DNA of 64,000 nucleotides from Saccharothrix deserti (lineage in GTDB: Bacteria; Actinomycetota; Actinomycetes; Mycobacteriales; Pseudonocardiaceae), in the NCBI RefSeq assembly GCF_009769385.1, contig NZ_VKAB01000001.1:496001-560000 (forward strand), in the 5' to 3' direction. A model generated the notes under the pieces. It searched no databases. It was given only the letters and a program-made list of their open reading frames with translations, and was not told the origin of the DNA. This document shows positions 48,219-56,870 of this stretch, in pieces (the stretch's first letter is position 1; every line of letters starts with the position of its first letter). A program made the position numbers and the translations under genes.

Positions 48219-49259
48219 ATGACAACGTTGTCCCCGAACGGCGCGGCAGGCGCTCGCAAGGTTCGGCGTGCCACGATGAACGACGTGGCGCGGCTGGCGG
48301 GCGTCAGCATCAAGACCGTCTCACGCGTGGTGAACGACGAGGCAGGGGTGCACCCGGCCACCGCCGAACGGGTGCTCGCGGCGATCGACCAGCTCGGCTT
48401 CCGGCGCAACCTCAGCGCCCGCAACCTGCGGCGCGGCTCGTCGACCGGCACCATCGGCCTGGTCCTGGAGGACGTCGGCAACCCGTTCTACTCGGGCGTG
48501 ACGCGCGCGGTCGAGGAGATCGCGCGGCTGCGCGGGCGGCAGGTCATCACCGGGTCGTCCGACGAGGACCCGGCGCGGGAGCGGGAGCTGTCGCTGGAGT
48601 TCTGCTCGCGGCGGGTGGACGGGCTGCTGATCGTGCCCGCCGGGTTGCAGCACGGGTACCTGGTGCCGGAGATGCGGGCGGGCACGCCCGTGGTGTTCCT
48701 GGACCGGCCGGCCGGTGACGTCGTGGCGGACACCGTGCTGGTGGACAACATCGGCGGCACCGTCGAGGCGGTGGCGCACCTGGCGTCGTTCGGGCACCGG
48801 CGGATCGCGTTCCTGGGTGACGCGCCGGACATCTTCACCGCCAACGAACGCCTCCGCGGCTACCGCGAGGGGTGCGTGCGGGCCGGTATCGGCTACCACG
48901 AGTCGCTGGTGGTCATGGGCCCGCACGACGAGGAGTCGGTGCGCAAGGCGTTGCAGGGCCTGCAGAACACCGCCGCCCCGGCGACCGCCGTGGTGACGGG
49001 CAACAACCGGATCACCGTGCACGCGGTGCGCGCGTTGGCCGGCTCCTCGGTGCGGCCCGCCCTCGTGGGCTTCGACGATTTCGAGCTGGCCGACCTGCTG
49101 TCGCCGCCGGTGACCGTGATCGCGCACGACGCGAGCGCGCTCGGCAAGGCAGCGGCCGACCTGCTCTTCGCCCGACTGGACGGCGACGGCTCCCCACCGC
49201 GCCGCGTCGTCCTGCCGGTCCGGTTGGTGGCCCGTGGATCAGGAGAGGTACCGGCATGA
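48219..49259 (+). CDS. LacI-family transcriptional regulator of the mannose locus
   Basis: 346 residues from the ATG at 48219. The helix-turn-helix ATMNDVARLAGVSIKTVSRV and hinge (NLSARNLRRGSS) precede a periplasmic-binding-protein-like sensor domain. It is divergent from two GH92 genes and overlaps manA as ATGA. Two near-identical 12-bp palindromes flank the intergenic region, one over its own first codons. It probably represses the mannosidase operon and itself until mannose or mannobiose is present. Confidence 0.92.
   Translation: MTTLSPNGAAGARKVRRATMNDVARLAGVSIKTVSRVVNDEAGVHPATAERVLAAIDQLGFRRNLSARNLRRGSSTGTIGLVLEDVGNPFYSGVTRAVEEIARLRGRQVITGSSDEDPARERELSLEFCSRRVDGLLIVPAGLQHGYLVPEMRAGTPVVFLDRPAGDVVADTVLVDNIGGTVEAVAHLASFGHRRIAFLGDAPDIFTANERLRGYREGCVRAGIGYHESLVVMGPHDEESVRKALQGLQNTAAPATAVVTGNNRITVHAVRALAGSSVRPALVGFDDFELADLLSPPVTVIAHDASALGKAAADLLFARLDGDGSPPRRVVLPVRLVARGSGEVPA
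48221..48232. promoter_or_regulatory. LacI-type operator overlapping the lacI start codon
   Basis: Perfect palindrome GACAACGTTGTC starting at the third base of the ATG. The central CG dyad is typical of LacI-family operators. It implies autorepression just downstream of the promoter. Confidence 0.65.
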
Positions 49260-50266
49260 GTTCCGACAACCAGCCCGTCGCGCTGAAGGCCAACCAGCCG
49301 CGGCAGTTCTACCGGGGCGGTGCGGCGATCGCGGCGTTCCGGAACCAGGCCGAAGCCGACACGGGACCCGAGGACTGGGTCGCGTCGACCACCACGCAGT
49401 TCGGCAAGGAAGAGGCGGGGTTGTCCCGGCTGCCGGACGGGCGGTGGTTGCGTGACGCGGTGGCGGCGGACCCGGTGTCGTGGCTGGGTGACGAGCACGC
49501 GGCGGAGTTCGGCGGGGACACCGCGCTGCTGGTGAAGCTGCTCGACGCCGGGCAGCGGCTGCCGGTGCACTGCCACCCGTCCAACGCGTTCGCGTCCGCG
49601 CACCTGGGGTGCCGGCACGGGAAGACCGAGGCGTGGATCGTGATCGGCACGTCCGGGCCGGACCCGACGGTCTACATCGGGTTCCGCGAGGACGTGCCGG
49701 CCGACGTCGTCGCCGGTTGGGTGTCCACTCAGGACTCGTCCGCGATGTTGGGCGCGTTGAACCCGGTCAACGTGTCGCCCGGTGACACGGTGTTCGTGCC
49801 CGCGGGCGTGCCGCACGCGATCGGCGAGGGCGTGTTCATCGTCGAGCTCCAGCAGCCGACCGACTTCTCCGTCACGTTGGAGTGGCGGGGTTTCCTGGCC
49901 GACGCCGACGTCGGCCACCTGGGTCTGGGCTACGACAAGGCGTTGGACTGCGTGGAGCGCCGCGCCCAGTCGGCCGACGACCTGGTGCGGCGGACGCGGG
50001 CGCTGACCGGCGAGTCGGTGAACCTGTTCGACGCGCAGGCCGACCCGTTCTTCCGCGCCGACCGGCTGCACGTGTCCGGCACGGCGGCGTTGGAGCCCTC
50101 GTTCGGCGTGTTCGTGGTGCTGGAGGGCGCCGGCACGCTCGGTCCCGTCGCGGTGCACGGGGGCAGCACGGTGGTCGTGCCGCACGCGGCGGGTGAGGTC
50201 GTGGTGACCGGCGACGTCGTCGCCATCCGGTGCAGGCCGCCATCGGTGTCGAGCCTCGGGAGCTGA
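49256..50266 (+). CDS. manA: Class I mannose-6-phosphate isomerase ManA
   Basis: 336 residues. The zinc-binding H-x-H in LPVHCHPSNAFASAHLG and KTEAW, plus VFVPAGVPHAIGEGVFIVELQQPTDFS, identify a type I phosphomannose isomerase. It converts mannose-6-phosphate to fructose-6-phosphate. Its ATG overlaps the LacI gene stop. The neighbouring secreted mannosidases would release the mannose whose phosphorylated form it isomerises. Confidence 0.92.
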   Translation: MSSDNQPVALKANQPRQFYRGGAAIAAFRNQAEADTGPEDWVASTTTQFGKEEAGLSRLPDGRWLRDAVAADPVSWLGDEHAAEFGGDTALLVKLLDAGQRLPVHCHPSNAFASAHLGCRHGKTEAWIVIGTSGPDPTVYIGFREDVPADVVAGWVSTQDSSAMLGALNPVNVSPGDTVFVPAGVPHAIGEGVFIVELQQPTDFSVTLEWRGFLADADVGHLGLGYDKALDCVERRAQSADDLVRRTRALTGESVNLFDAQADPFFRADRLHVSGTAALEPSFGVFVVLEGAGTLGPVAVHGGSTVVVPHAAGEVVVTGDVVAIRCRPPSVSSLGS

Positions 50267-50269
50267 GAC

Positions 50270-50485
50270 ATGGCGTTATCCCTGCTGGTCGAGGACCTGC
50301 GGGGCGGCGCGGTGCGAGCCCTGATCGCCCAGGACCCGGCGACCATCGGGAAGACGGGCGTCGGGCAGGCCGTCGCGGCGCTGGAGGGCAAGTCGGTGGA
50401 ACGCGACATCGAGACGGACCTGGTCGCGTTGACCAAGGCCGACATGGAAGCCAACTCGAAGTACTTCTACAAACAGCGGTGTTGA
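50270..50485 (+). pseudogene. C-terminal remnant of a sugar ABC transporter substrate-binding protein
   Basis: 71 codons starting 3 nt after manA. The text (AVRALIAQDPATIGKTGVGQ, then a V-A-A-L-E-G-K run, and a DLVALTKADME to KYFYKQRC ending) matches the last ~60 residues of ribose/xylose-type periplasmic binding proteins, which are normally 330-370 residues with a signal peptide. The rest of the gene and any permease or ATPase are absent here. I read it as the remnant of a deleted mannose-uptake transporter. Alternatively the short frame is still translated. Confidence 0.65.
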
Positions 50486-50494
50486 CGCCACGCG

Positions 50495-50525
50495 CCGGTG
50501 GCCGGGCGCACGACCCGGCCACCGG
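50495..50525. terminator. Bidirectional hairpin terminator
   Basis: 12-bp perfect arms CCGGTGGCCGGG and CCCGGCCACCGG with a 7-nt loop between the convergent sugar-binding remnant and the hypothetical gene on the minus strand. Confidence 0.75.
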
Positions 50526-50528
50526 GTG

Positions 50529-51527
50529 TCACAGGTACTTGTTCGCCAGCTCCGTGTATTCCTTCTCCAGGTCATCCGCCAGATAGGCGACATAAGCCCA
50601 GGGCACTTCGTGCACGTGGTCGCGCATGCCGAGCAGGTGGCGCTTCGCGCGAGGCGCGTCGTCGGCCAGGGCGAAAGCCGCCGCGAACAGGTTGTGCGCT
50701 TGCAAGGCCCGCGGATGCGGCTTGGTGGGTGTCGAATCCCATTTGTCCGCCGCCGTGGCGATCTCGTCGCGGTTCCGGCTGAAGTAGCGCATCTTCAACG
50801 TCGCGATCTTCAACGCCGAACGCGCCTGCACGGCGTCCTCGAACTGCTCCAGGAAGATCTCGAAGTGCGCCAACGGCAGCATCGCCACCACCGGGTCGCC
50901 GGGCGGCGCGGCGTCGACGCTGCCCTGGGCGAACGCCATCATCTCCTCCGCCGACCCGCCCCACTTGGCGGCCAGGATCTGCAACCGCGTCCAGTGCGCC
51001 GGGTACAGCGTCGCGCACCGCGCCACGATCTCCCGCCAGACCTCGTCCTTCTGGTCCCGGTCCACCTGCAACCCGAGCCCGGCGGTCTGCAACTGCGCCC
51101 ACGGCACCGCGTCCCGCGGCAGGAGCTTCGCGGCCTCGTGAAGTGGCCCGACGGCCTTGCGGAGGGTGGCGAAGAAGACCTTGAACCGGTCCTTGCCGAC
51201 GGTGTCCGCCCGCCCCGAGCCGCGGATCGCCCACGCCTCCCGGATGAACGCGGTGCCGGCCAGCAGCCACAGGTCCGGGTCGGTGTTGTTCTTCGCCAGC
51301 TCCAGCAGCTCGTCGGCGTGGCCGACGGCGTGCTCGCCGAGCACCTCCACCCGCAGCGCCCGCACCTCGGGCTGCTCACGGCACTCCGCGAGCACCGTCG
51401 TCGCCGCCCTCAGGTGGCCCGCGTCCATCTCCTCGGCCGCGATGTCCAGGATCGCGTCGTCGTAGGTGTGGTCCCGCACCACCTCGCGGGCGACCGCGGC
51501 AGGCCGCTTCCTCCGGAAAATCCCCAC
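50529..51527 (-). CDS. Helical hypothetical protein, TPR-like
   Basis: 332 residues from the GTG at 51527 (AAGG about 8 nt upstream). No signal peptide or membrane segment. It is helical throughout, with LRAATTVLAECREQPEVRALRVEVLG and LWLLAGTAFIREAWAIRGSGRAD segments suggestive of TPR-like hairpins. A long open frame upstream on this strand is antisense to the hydrolase gene and not coding. I do not recognise a family. It is divergent from the secreted hydrolase gene. Confidence 0.7.
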   Translation of the reverse strand: MGIFRRKRPAAVAREVVRDHTYDDAILDIAAEEMDAGHLRAATTVLAECREQPEVRALRVEVLGEHAVGHADELLELAKNNTDPDLWLLAGTAFIREAWAIRGSGRADTVGKDRFKVFFATLRKAVGPLHEAAKLLPRDAVPWAQLQTAGLGLQVDRDQKDEVWREIVARCATLYPAHWTRLQILAAKWGGSAEEMMAFAQGSVDAAPPGDPVVAMLPLAHFEIFLEQFEDAVQARSALKIATLKMRYFSRNRDEIATAADKWDSTPTKPHPRALQAHNLFAAAFALADDAPRAKRHLLGMRDHVHEVPWAYVAYLADDLEKEYTELANKYL

Positions 51528-51656
51528 TCCAGCGACCTTACTTTCCTCCGAGCCCGAGTGGCTTAAGTCTTTCGTAGAGCCGAACAGGGCCGTTCTGCGG
51601 TTGCCCTCCAGCCTACGTGCGCGATGGAGTTGAGGCCTCGACGGAGGGGGATATCC

Positions 51657-53189
51657 ATGCGAGGAAGACTCGCCATCGCCGTGTCCGCGGCACTGGTCGT
51701 GAGCGCGCTGCCGACGTACGCGCAGGCCGAGCCGGAGCCGCGGCTGAACCAGGCCATCGCCGACCAGACCATCACCTGGTCGGCGTGCGCCGAGTTCGAG
51801 GGCCTGGAGTGCGGCACGTTCCAGGCGCCGTTCGACTGGCGCAAGCCGGACGACGGCCGCACCGTCACCATCGCGGTGAGCAGGCTCAGGCCGAAGAACG
51901 GCCAGGCCAAGGGCAGCGTGCTGACCAACCCGGGCGGTCCGGGCGGCCCCGGCCGGATCTTGCCGCTGCTCTACACCGGCCGCGCCAAGCTGGTCGACAA
52001 CATGGAGATCATCGGCATCGACCCGCGCGGCACGGGCGCGAGCACGAACGTCACCTGCGGCGGGTTCGACTGGTTGGGGCTCGCCGACCCGCGCGACCGC
52101 AGCCGCGCCAACACCGAGCTGATCTACGACGCGGCCGAGCTGCAGGCCACCGCGTGCCAGACCCTCTCCGGGGAGTTCGGCCGCGTGGTCAACACCGAGC
52201 AGACCGTCCGCGACCTGGACCTGCTCCGTCAACTGCTCGGCCGGGAGAAGATCAACTGGATCGGCTACTCCGGCGGCAGCTGGATGGGCGCGTACTACGC
52301 CACCTACTTCCCGAACCGGGTGGACAAGTTCGTGCTCGACTCGAACACCGACTTCACCAGCACGTTCCAGGACATCTTCGACAACTTCGGCTACGGCTTC
52401 GAACGCCGGTTCCGCACCGACTTCCTGCCGTGGGTGGCCAGGTACGACAGCCTCTACCACCTGGGCACGACCGCCGAGCAGGTCCGCCAGGCCTACGAGA
52501 CGACCCGTGCGAAGCTGGCCGCGGACCCGCTGACGCTGCCGGACGGGACGCTGGTCAACGGCGTCCTGCTGGACTCGGTGCTGTTCCGGGCGCAGTACAG
52601 CAAGCTGCTGTTCGCGGACGCGGCGGCCACGCTCGCGTCGCTCGACCAGGCCACGAAGACCGGCGTCACCGCATTGGCCCAGCTCCCGGCAGCTCTGGCG
52701 CAGTACCCGGACGCACAGAACGGCACGCTGTTCGCCATCACGTGCAACGACACGAAGTTCAAGCACAACCGCGCCACGCTGGCCGCCGAGGCAGAGCGGC
52801 TGGGCAGGCAATACCCGCTGATCGGCTACTACCAGGTCCTCGCGCCGTGCGCGTTCTGGGACCGGCCGCAGCTGGAGCTGAAGAAGCCGACCGGCAAGGG
52901 CGTGCCGCCGGTCCTCATGGTGCAGTCGGTGCGCGACCCGGCCACGCCGCTGGAAGGCGCCCAGCGGGCCCACCGCAACTTCGAGGGCTCACGGCTGCTC
53001 ACCGTGACCGACGAGGGCGACCACGGTGTGTACGGGTTCGGCAACGCGTGCGTGGACGACATCGTGGAGGCGTTCATCGTGGACGGGAAGGTGCCGCCGA
53101 AGGACCTGACCTGCCCGGGTATGCCACTTCCGGACCCGACCGCGCCCGCCGCCGCGACCACGCCGATGCTGGTCGGTTGGCCGCTGTAA
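51657..53189 (+). CDS. Secreted alpha/beta hydrolase of the tripeptidyl-aminopeptidase (TAP) type
   Basis: 510 residues from the ATG at 51657 (GGAGG upstream). A signal peptide (about 1-24, ending YAQA) precedes the alpha/beta-hydrolase core. TNPGGPGGPG supplies the oxyanion hole, the nucleophile is Ser205 in GYSGGSW, the Asp is in SVRDPATPLEGA, and the His in DEGDHGVYG, followed by a C-terminal TAP-like part with cysteines. It probably cleaves peptides outside the cell, like the SCO7095 and SlpD/TAP proteases of actinomycetes. Confidence 0.9.
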   Translation: MRGRLAIAVSAALVVSALPTYAQAEPEPRLNQAIADQTITWSACAEFEGLECGTFQAPFDWRKPDDGRTVTIAVSRLRPKNGQAKGSVLTNPGGPGGPGRILPLLYTGRAKLVDNMEIIGIDPRGTGASTNVTCGGFDWLGLADPRDRSRANTELIYDAAELQATACQTLSGEFGRVVNTEQTVRDLDLLRQLLGREKINWIGYSGGSWMGAYYATYFPNRVDKFVLDSNTDFTSTFQDIFDNFGYGFERRFRTDFLPWVARYDSLYHLGTTAEQVRQAYETTRAKLAADPLTLPDGTLVNGVLLDSVLFRAQYSKLLFADAAATLASLDQATKTGVTALAQLPAALAQYPDAQNGTLFAITCNDTKFKHNRATLAAEAERLGRQYPLIGYYQVLAPCAFWDRPQLELKKPTGKGVPPVLMVQSVRDPATPLEGAQRAHRNFEGSRLLTVTDEGDHGVYGFGNACVDDIVEAFIVDGKVPPKDLTCPGMPLPDPTAPAAATTPMLVGWPL

Positions 53190-53193
53190 CGGG

Positions 53194-53847
53194 CTAGATC
53201 CCGGACCCACCGGCCTGCCGCCTGCGGGCGGCGTAGACACCGGCCTCGGTCCGCCGGTCGAAGCCGAGCTTGTGCAGCAGCGAGGAGACGTAGTTCTTGA
53301 CCGTCTTCTCGGCCAGGTACAGCCGGTTCGCGATCTGCCGGTTGGTCAGGCCCTCGGCGATCAGGTCGAGGATCCGCCGCTCCTGCGGGCTCAACGCCGC
53401 GTAGCGCGGGTCCTCGACCGGTCCGCCGCGCAGCCGTTGCAGCACGGTCGCGGTCACGCCGGAGTGCAGCAGCGACCCGCCCGCGGCCAGCGTGCGGATC
53501 GCGGACACCAGGTCGTTGCCGGAGACCTGCTTGAGCATGTACCCCGCCGCGCCCGCCATGATCGCGCCGAACAGCGCCTCGTCGTCGGAGTACGAGGTCA
53601 GCATCAGGCACGCGGGCGGCGGCTGGACCGTCGAACGGATCTCCCGGCACACCGTGACACCGTCACCGTCGGGCAGCCGCACGTCGATCACGGCCACGTC
53701 GGGCTTGTGGAAGGCGGCGGCGGACACGGCGGCGGCCGCGCTCTCCGCCTCGCCGACCACCTCGATGTCGGACTCCACGGTCAGCAGCTGCTGCAAACCA
53801 CGCCGCACGATCTCGTGGTCGTCCACTAACAGCACCGAGATGGCCAT
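53194..53847 (-). CDS. NarL/DevR-family response regulator
   Basis: 217 residues. A receiver domain with the phospho-acceptor Asp55 (VAVIDVRLPDGDG) and acidic DD at 9-10 precedes a LuxR-type helix-turn-helix (LSPQERRILDLIAEGLTNRQIANRLYLAEKTVKNYVSSLLHKL). Spacing and text resemble DevR/DosR. GGGGGAGG lies before the ATG. It lies 61 bp downstream of its cognate kinase gene; the 3' end of the kinase gene and this gap carry a 10-bp word (ctacgccgaa) in three tandem copies. Confidence 0.9.
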   Translation of the reverse strand: MAISVLLVDDHEIVRRGLQQLLTVESDIEVVGEAESAAAAVSAAAFHKPDVAVIDVRLPDGDGVTVCREIRSTVQPPPACLMLTSYSDDEALFGAIMAGAAGYMLKQVSGNDLVSAIRTLAAGGSLLHSGVTATVLQRLRGGPVEDPRYAALSPQERRILDLIAEGLTNRQIANRLYLAEKTVKNYVSSLLHKLGFDRRTEAGVYAARRRQAGGSGI

Positions 53848-53882
53848 GGCCCCTCCCCCTGTCCCGCCGTGTCCCGCCTTAT

Positions 53883-53919
53883 GCCGACCTACGCCGAACT
53901 ACGCCGAACTACGCCGACC
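53883..53919. repeat. Short tandem repeat at the kinase-regulator junction
   Basis: A 10-bp word ctacgccgaa occurs three times in tandem with a partial fourth copy to the left, covering the end of the kinase gene and the gap before the regulator gene. Confidence 0.7.
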
Positions 53920-55486
53920 GCAACGGCACGCACCACGTCACCGTCACGCCTTCACCCTCGGTCGAGTCGACCTCACAGGAACCGTCCCACCTCGCGGCGC
54001 GCGCCGCCATGTTGACCAACCCGCCGGTGTGCCTGCCGCGACGGGACGGCAGGCCGCCGCCGTCGTCCCGCACGACCAGCCGCAGCTCCGTCGCCGCGCG
54101 GTCGACCACGATCGCCACCTCGACCTTCTTCGCCGACGCGTGCCGGGCGGCGTTGGCCAGCGCCTCGCGCAGCGTGGCCAGCAGGTCCGGCCGCACGTGG
54201 TCGGGCACCACCGAGTCGATCGGCCCGTCCATGGTCAGCGACGGTTCGAAACCGAGCAGCCGGGTCGACTCCTGCACGACCTTCATCAGCCGGCCGCGCA
54301 GGTCGGTCGAGCCGGCGGGCGGCTCCTGCAGCGAGAAGATGGTGCGCCGGATCTCCCGGATGGTCTGGTCGACCTCGTTGACGAAATCCGCCAGCCGCTG
54401 CGCCACCATCGGCTGCTCCACCAGCCCGTTCATGCTCTGCAACCCCAGACCCAGGCCGAACAGCCGCTGCACGACCAGGTCGTGCAGGTCGCGGGCGATC
54501 CGGTCGCGGTCCTCCAGCACGGCCAGCCGCCGCCCGGCGCCGGTGGCGCGGGTGAACTCCAGGATCAGCGCCGCCTGCCGGGCGAACGACTCGACCATCG
54601 CCACGTCCGACCGGTCGAACGCCCGCTGGCCACGGGCCCGCGCCACCATCAGCACACCCAGCACCCGGTCGCCCGCCGCCAGCGGCACGAACACCACCGG
54701 GCCGATCCGGTCGTGGCCGGGCAGCCCGTCGAGCACCTTCGCGTGGCCGGTGTCGAACACCTCGAGGGCCGGGCCGTCACGGGACACCCCGAACCCGGGC
54801 AGCTCGCCGTCCATCACCCGGATCGACAGGTGGTCCTGCGCGTCGGGCAGCGCCAGCAGCGCGTTCATGCCGTCCGCGGCGAGCCGTGCGCGCACCGCGA
54901 CCAGGCGCAGCGCGTGCCGGTCCGGGGTGCCGGTGAGCAGCGCGTTCGTCACCTCGTTGGACGCGCGCAGCCACACCTCGCGCTGCCGCGACTGCTCGTA
55001 GAGCCGGGCGTTCTCGATCGCGATGCCCGCCGCCGCGGCCACCGCCACCACGACCTCCTGGTCGGCGCGGGTGAAATCGGCGCCGTCCTCCTTGTCGGTC
55101 AGGTAGAGGTTGCCGAACACCTCGCCGCGCACGTGCACCGGAACACCCAGGAAACCGGGCGTGGACGGGTCGAACGTGGTCGCCCCGGATCCGGGCATCT
55201 CGAAGTCGGTGTGGTGGTGGCCGTCGCCGTAGGTGAACTCCAGCAGCTGCCGGTTCGGGCCGACCACGGCCAGCGCGCCGTAACGGGCGCCGACCAGGCT
55301 GCACGAGGACTCGACGATGCGGCGCAGCACGTCCGGCAGCGACAGGTCGCTGGCCAGCGACACGACCGCGGCCAGCAGCCGGTGCAGCCGTTCCTGCGAG
55401 ACGATCACTTCGGCGGTCCGGTCGGTCAGCTCGCGCAACAGGCCGTCCAACCGCACCGCGGCGTTCGAATCCGGGGATCCTTGCAC
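53909..55486 (-). CDS. DevS/DosT-like histidine kinase with two GAF domains
   Basis: 525 residues from the GTG at 55486. GAF-A spans about 35-165, GAF-B about 175-325; the HisKA_3 box RIARDLHDLVVQRLF and a HATPase with LREALANAARHA and DDGGGL follow. The text FLGVPVHVRGEVFGNLYLTDK is typical of DevS. However, GAF-A reads from TYGDGHHH directly to the FLGVPV segment with a short linker. About 30 residues present in mycobacterial DevS, including the region of the heme-ligand His, appear to be missing. Oxygen sensing through heme is therefore doubtful. It precedes the response regulator gene. Confidence 0.88.
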   Translation of the reverse strand: MQGSPDSNAAVRLDGLLRELTDRTAEVIVSQERLHRLLAAVVSLASDLSLPDVLRRIVESSCSLVGARYGALAVVGPNRQLLEFTYGDGHHHTDFEMPGSGATTFDPSTPGFLGVPVHVRGEVFGNLYLTDKEDGADFTRADQEVVVAVAAAAGIAIENARLYEQSRQREVWLRASNEVTNALLTGTPDRHALRLVAVRARLAADGMNALLALPDAQDHLSIRVMDGELPGFGVSRDGPALEVFDTGHAKVLDGLPGHDRIGPVVFVPLAAGDRVLGVLMVARARGQRAFDRSDVAMVESFARQAALILEFTRATGAGRRLAVLEDRDRIARDLHDLVVQRLFGLGLGLQSMNGLVEQPMVAQRLADFVNEVDQTIREIRRTIFSLQEPPAGSTDLRGRLMKVVQESTRLLGFEPSLTMDGPIDSVVPDHVRPDLLATLREALANAARHASAKKVEVAIVVDRAATELRLVVRDDGGGLPSRRGRHTGGLVNMAARAARWDGSCEVDSTEGEGVTVTWCVPLRSA

Positions 55487-55542
55487 CCGAGACCACCCTC
55501 CCGGGTCGGAGGTATCCGAGGTCCCGAGGTTAACGCCTTCGA

Positions 55543-55941
55543 CTACGGGATGCGACGCCCGCTCAGGACCTCGAGGTCGACCACCAGGTAGCGGTCGCGG
55601 TCGCCGTAGCCGCGAGAGGCCAGCGGCAGCCGTCGCAGCCGGACCAGCTGCGACTCCTCCTCGACCTCGGTGACGTGCCCGACGGCCATCACCGACCAGC
55701 CGCGGGACAGGTCGGGGGCGACGTCGTCGATCTGGAACGCCACGATCGTGTCACGGGCGACGAGGGTCGCGCTGCCGTCGGGCACGCGCAGCACCACGCA
55801 GTCACCGTCGAGCACGAACACGACGGGGTGCACCACCGGCAGTGCTTTGTCGGTGTAGACCAACCGGCCGATGCCGGCGGTGTCGAGCAGCTTCAGGCAT
55901 TCCTCGCGGGAGAGGACCTGAAGCCCCGCGGAGTCGTACAT
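55543..55941 (-). CDS. Pyridoxamine 5'-phosphate oxidase-fold protein
   Basis: 132 residues, the split-barrel FMN-binding type (CLKLLDTAGIGRLVYTDKALPVVHPVVFVLDGD, then GWSVMAVGHVTEVEEE). AAGGGG lies 5 nt before the ATG. Relatives bind FMN, F420 or heme; small PPOX proteins commonly sit next to DevRS-type systems. It lies 56 bp upstream of the kinase gene on the same strand, so it may belong to the same response. Confidence 0.85.
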   Translation of the reverse strand: MYDSAGLQVLSREECLKLLDTAGIGRLVYTDKALPVVHPVVFVLDGDCVVLRVPDGSATLVARDTIVAFQIDDVAPDLSRGWSVMAVGHVTEVEEESQLVRLRRLPLASRGYGDRDRYLVVDLEVLSGRRIP

Positions 55942-56360
55942 CGCACCCCTTTGTCCCCCGGTCGCCGGATTAACGTTCGGCTCTGTGATCGCCCTTGCCT
56001 AGAGTCGGAAGTCCCGGCTTCGATCGCTCACCCGGATGGGGGCTTTCCACGATGGCGTGGCCTGGTGTGCCTGCTTTGCCGCGCCGACTGGGGTCTGACC
56101 AGCGCCGAACCGACCGGTGGGTGGCGCGTGTGTGCACAGATGCCGGCCGGTGGGTTGGGTCCGGCTCGCTGGCAGGTCCGTCGTGGGGGCGTGGTCAGGT
56201 GACCACCGCGCGAGGTCGCGTCGATCGTTCGCGACTCATTTTCCGGCGATCACGCTTTTCGATCGTCGGAAAATCAGGCGCGAGCGGTCTGCCCCGCCGC
56301 GGAGCGGCGCAATCGACTACAGCCAGGCGACCGAGCCCGCCGTCTGCGGAGCAGCGGCAA
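55942..56360. other. Intergenic region with no gene, holding repeat copy 3
   Basis: 419 bp upstream of the PPOX gene. The first ~250 bp (55942-56200) show no conserved frame, palindrome or repeat that I can defend. The rest is the structured element listed separately. Confidence 0.55.
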
Positions 56361-56363
56361 TTA
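56211..56363 (-). repeat. Dispersed structured element, copy 3
   Basis: Minus-strand orientation, beginning at the stop codon of the gene at 56361. 5' hairpin as in copy 1 (loop TCC). Outer stem GCGACC (56327-56332) with GGTCGC (56214-56219). Central stem TTTTCCGACGATC with GATCGCCGGAAAA (one mismatch) around GAAAAGCGT, at 56239-56273. Compared with copy 1 a C:G pair in the central stem is replaced by T:A. It carries an extra small hairpin with loop TCC (GCCGC/GCGGC near 56295-56310) not present in the other copies. Confidence 0.75.
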
Positions 56364-56870
56364 GACACTGCCGAAGATGGGCACGAGGCCCCGGTAGAGC
56401 TGGGGCGCGTGCCGCCGCAGCGCCAGGTCCAGCATCTCGCCGCCGGTGTCGTCGGCCAGCCGGACCCAGTGGCCGTGCACGCTGGTCGGGACGCTCCGGT
56501 AGGTGGCGGCGAAGGCCTGCGGGTCCACCGGCACCAGGTGGAGCCACAGCGACGGTTTGTTACCGCCGCCGCGTGCCAGCGCCACTGCGGCCAGTTCGTA
56601 CCAGGGCACGGCCCACGACGCGCCCTTCTCCTCCCAGCGCAGGCCCTGTGGTTCCACGGTGAGCCGGCGCAGCCGGGCCCGCCGTCGCCAGATGCCACCG
56701 CCGATCAAGCCGCCGACCGCCACCAGCGGACCGACGATCATGGCCGCCAGGTGGCCGTCCGCGTAGGACAGGAACATCAGCAGGATGCCGAAGAGGGTCA
56801 GGCCGAGTTGGACCGCGAGGGCGGCGCGTCGCTCGGTCCGGTTGCCGAAGGAGATCTCGATCGCGTTCAT
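56361..56870 (-). CDS. Two-helix membrane protein with a PH-like cytoplasmic domain (paralog A)
   Basis: 169 residues. Two transmembrane helices at about 18-36 and 42-60, then a basic linker (WRRRARLRRL) and a beta-rich domain with GLRWEEKGASWAVPWYELAAVAL, reminiscent of bacterial PH-like domains. It overlaps the next upstream gene as ATGA, and the two are clearly related in plan (GVRW...GAPWAVAWHELGAV there). No function is recognised. Its stop codon touches repeat copy 3. Confidence 0.75.
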   Translation of the reverse strand: MNAIEISFGNRTERRAALAVQLGLTLFGILLMFLSYADGHLAAMIVGPLVAVGGLIGGGIWRRRARLRRLTVEPQGLRWEEKGASWAVPWYELAAVALARGGGNKPSLWLHLVPVDPQAFAATYRSVPTSVHGHWVRLADDTGGEMLDLALRRHAPQLYRGLVPIFGSV

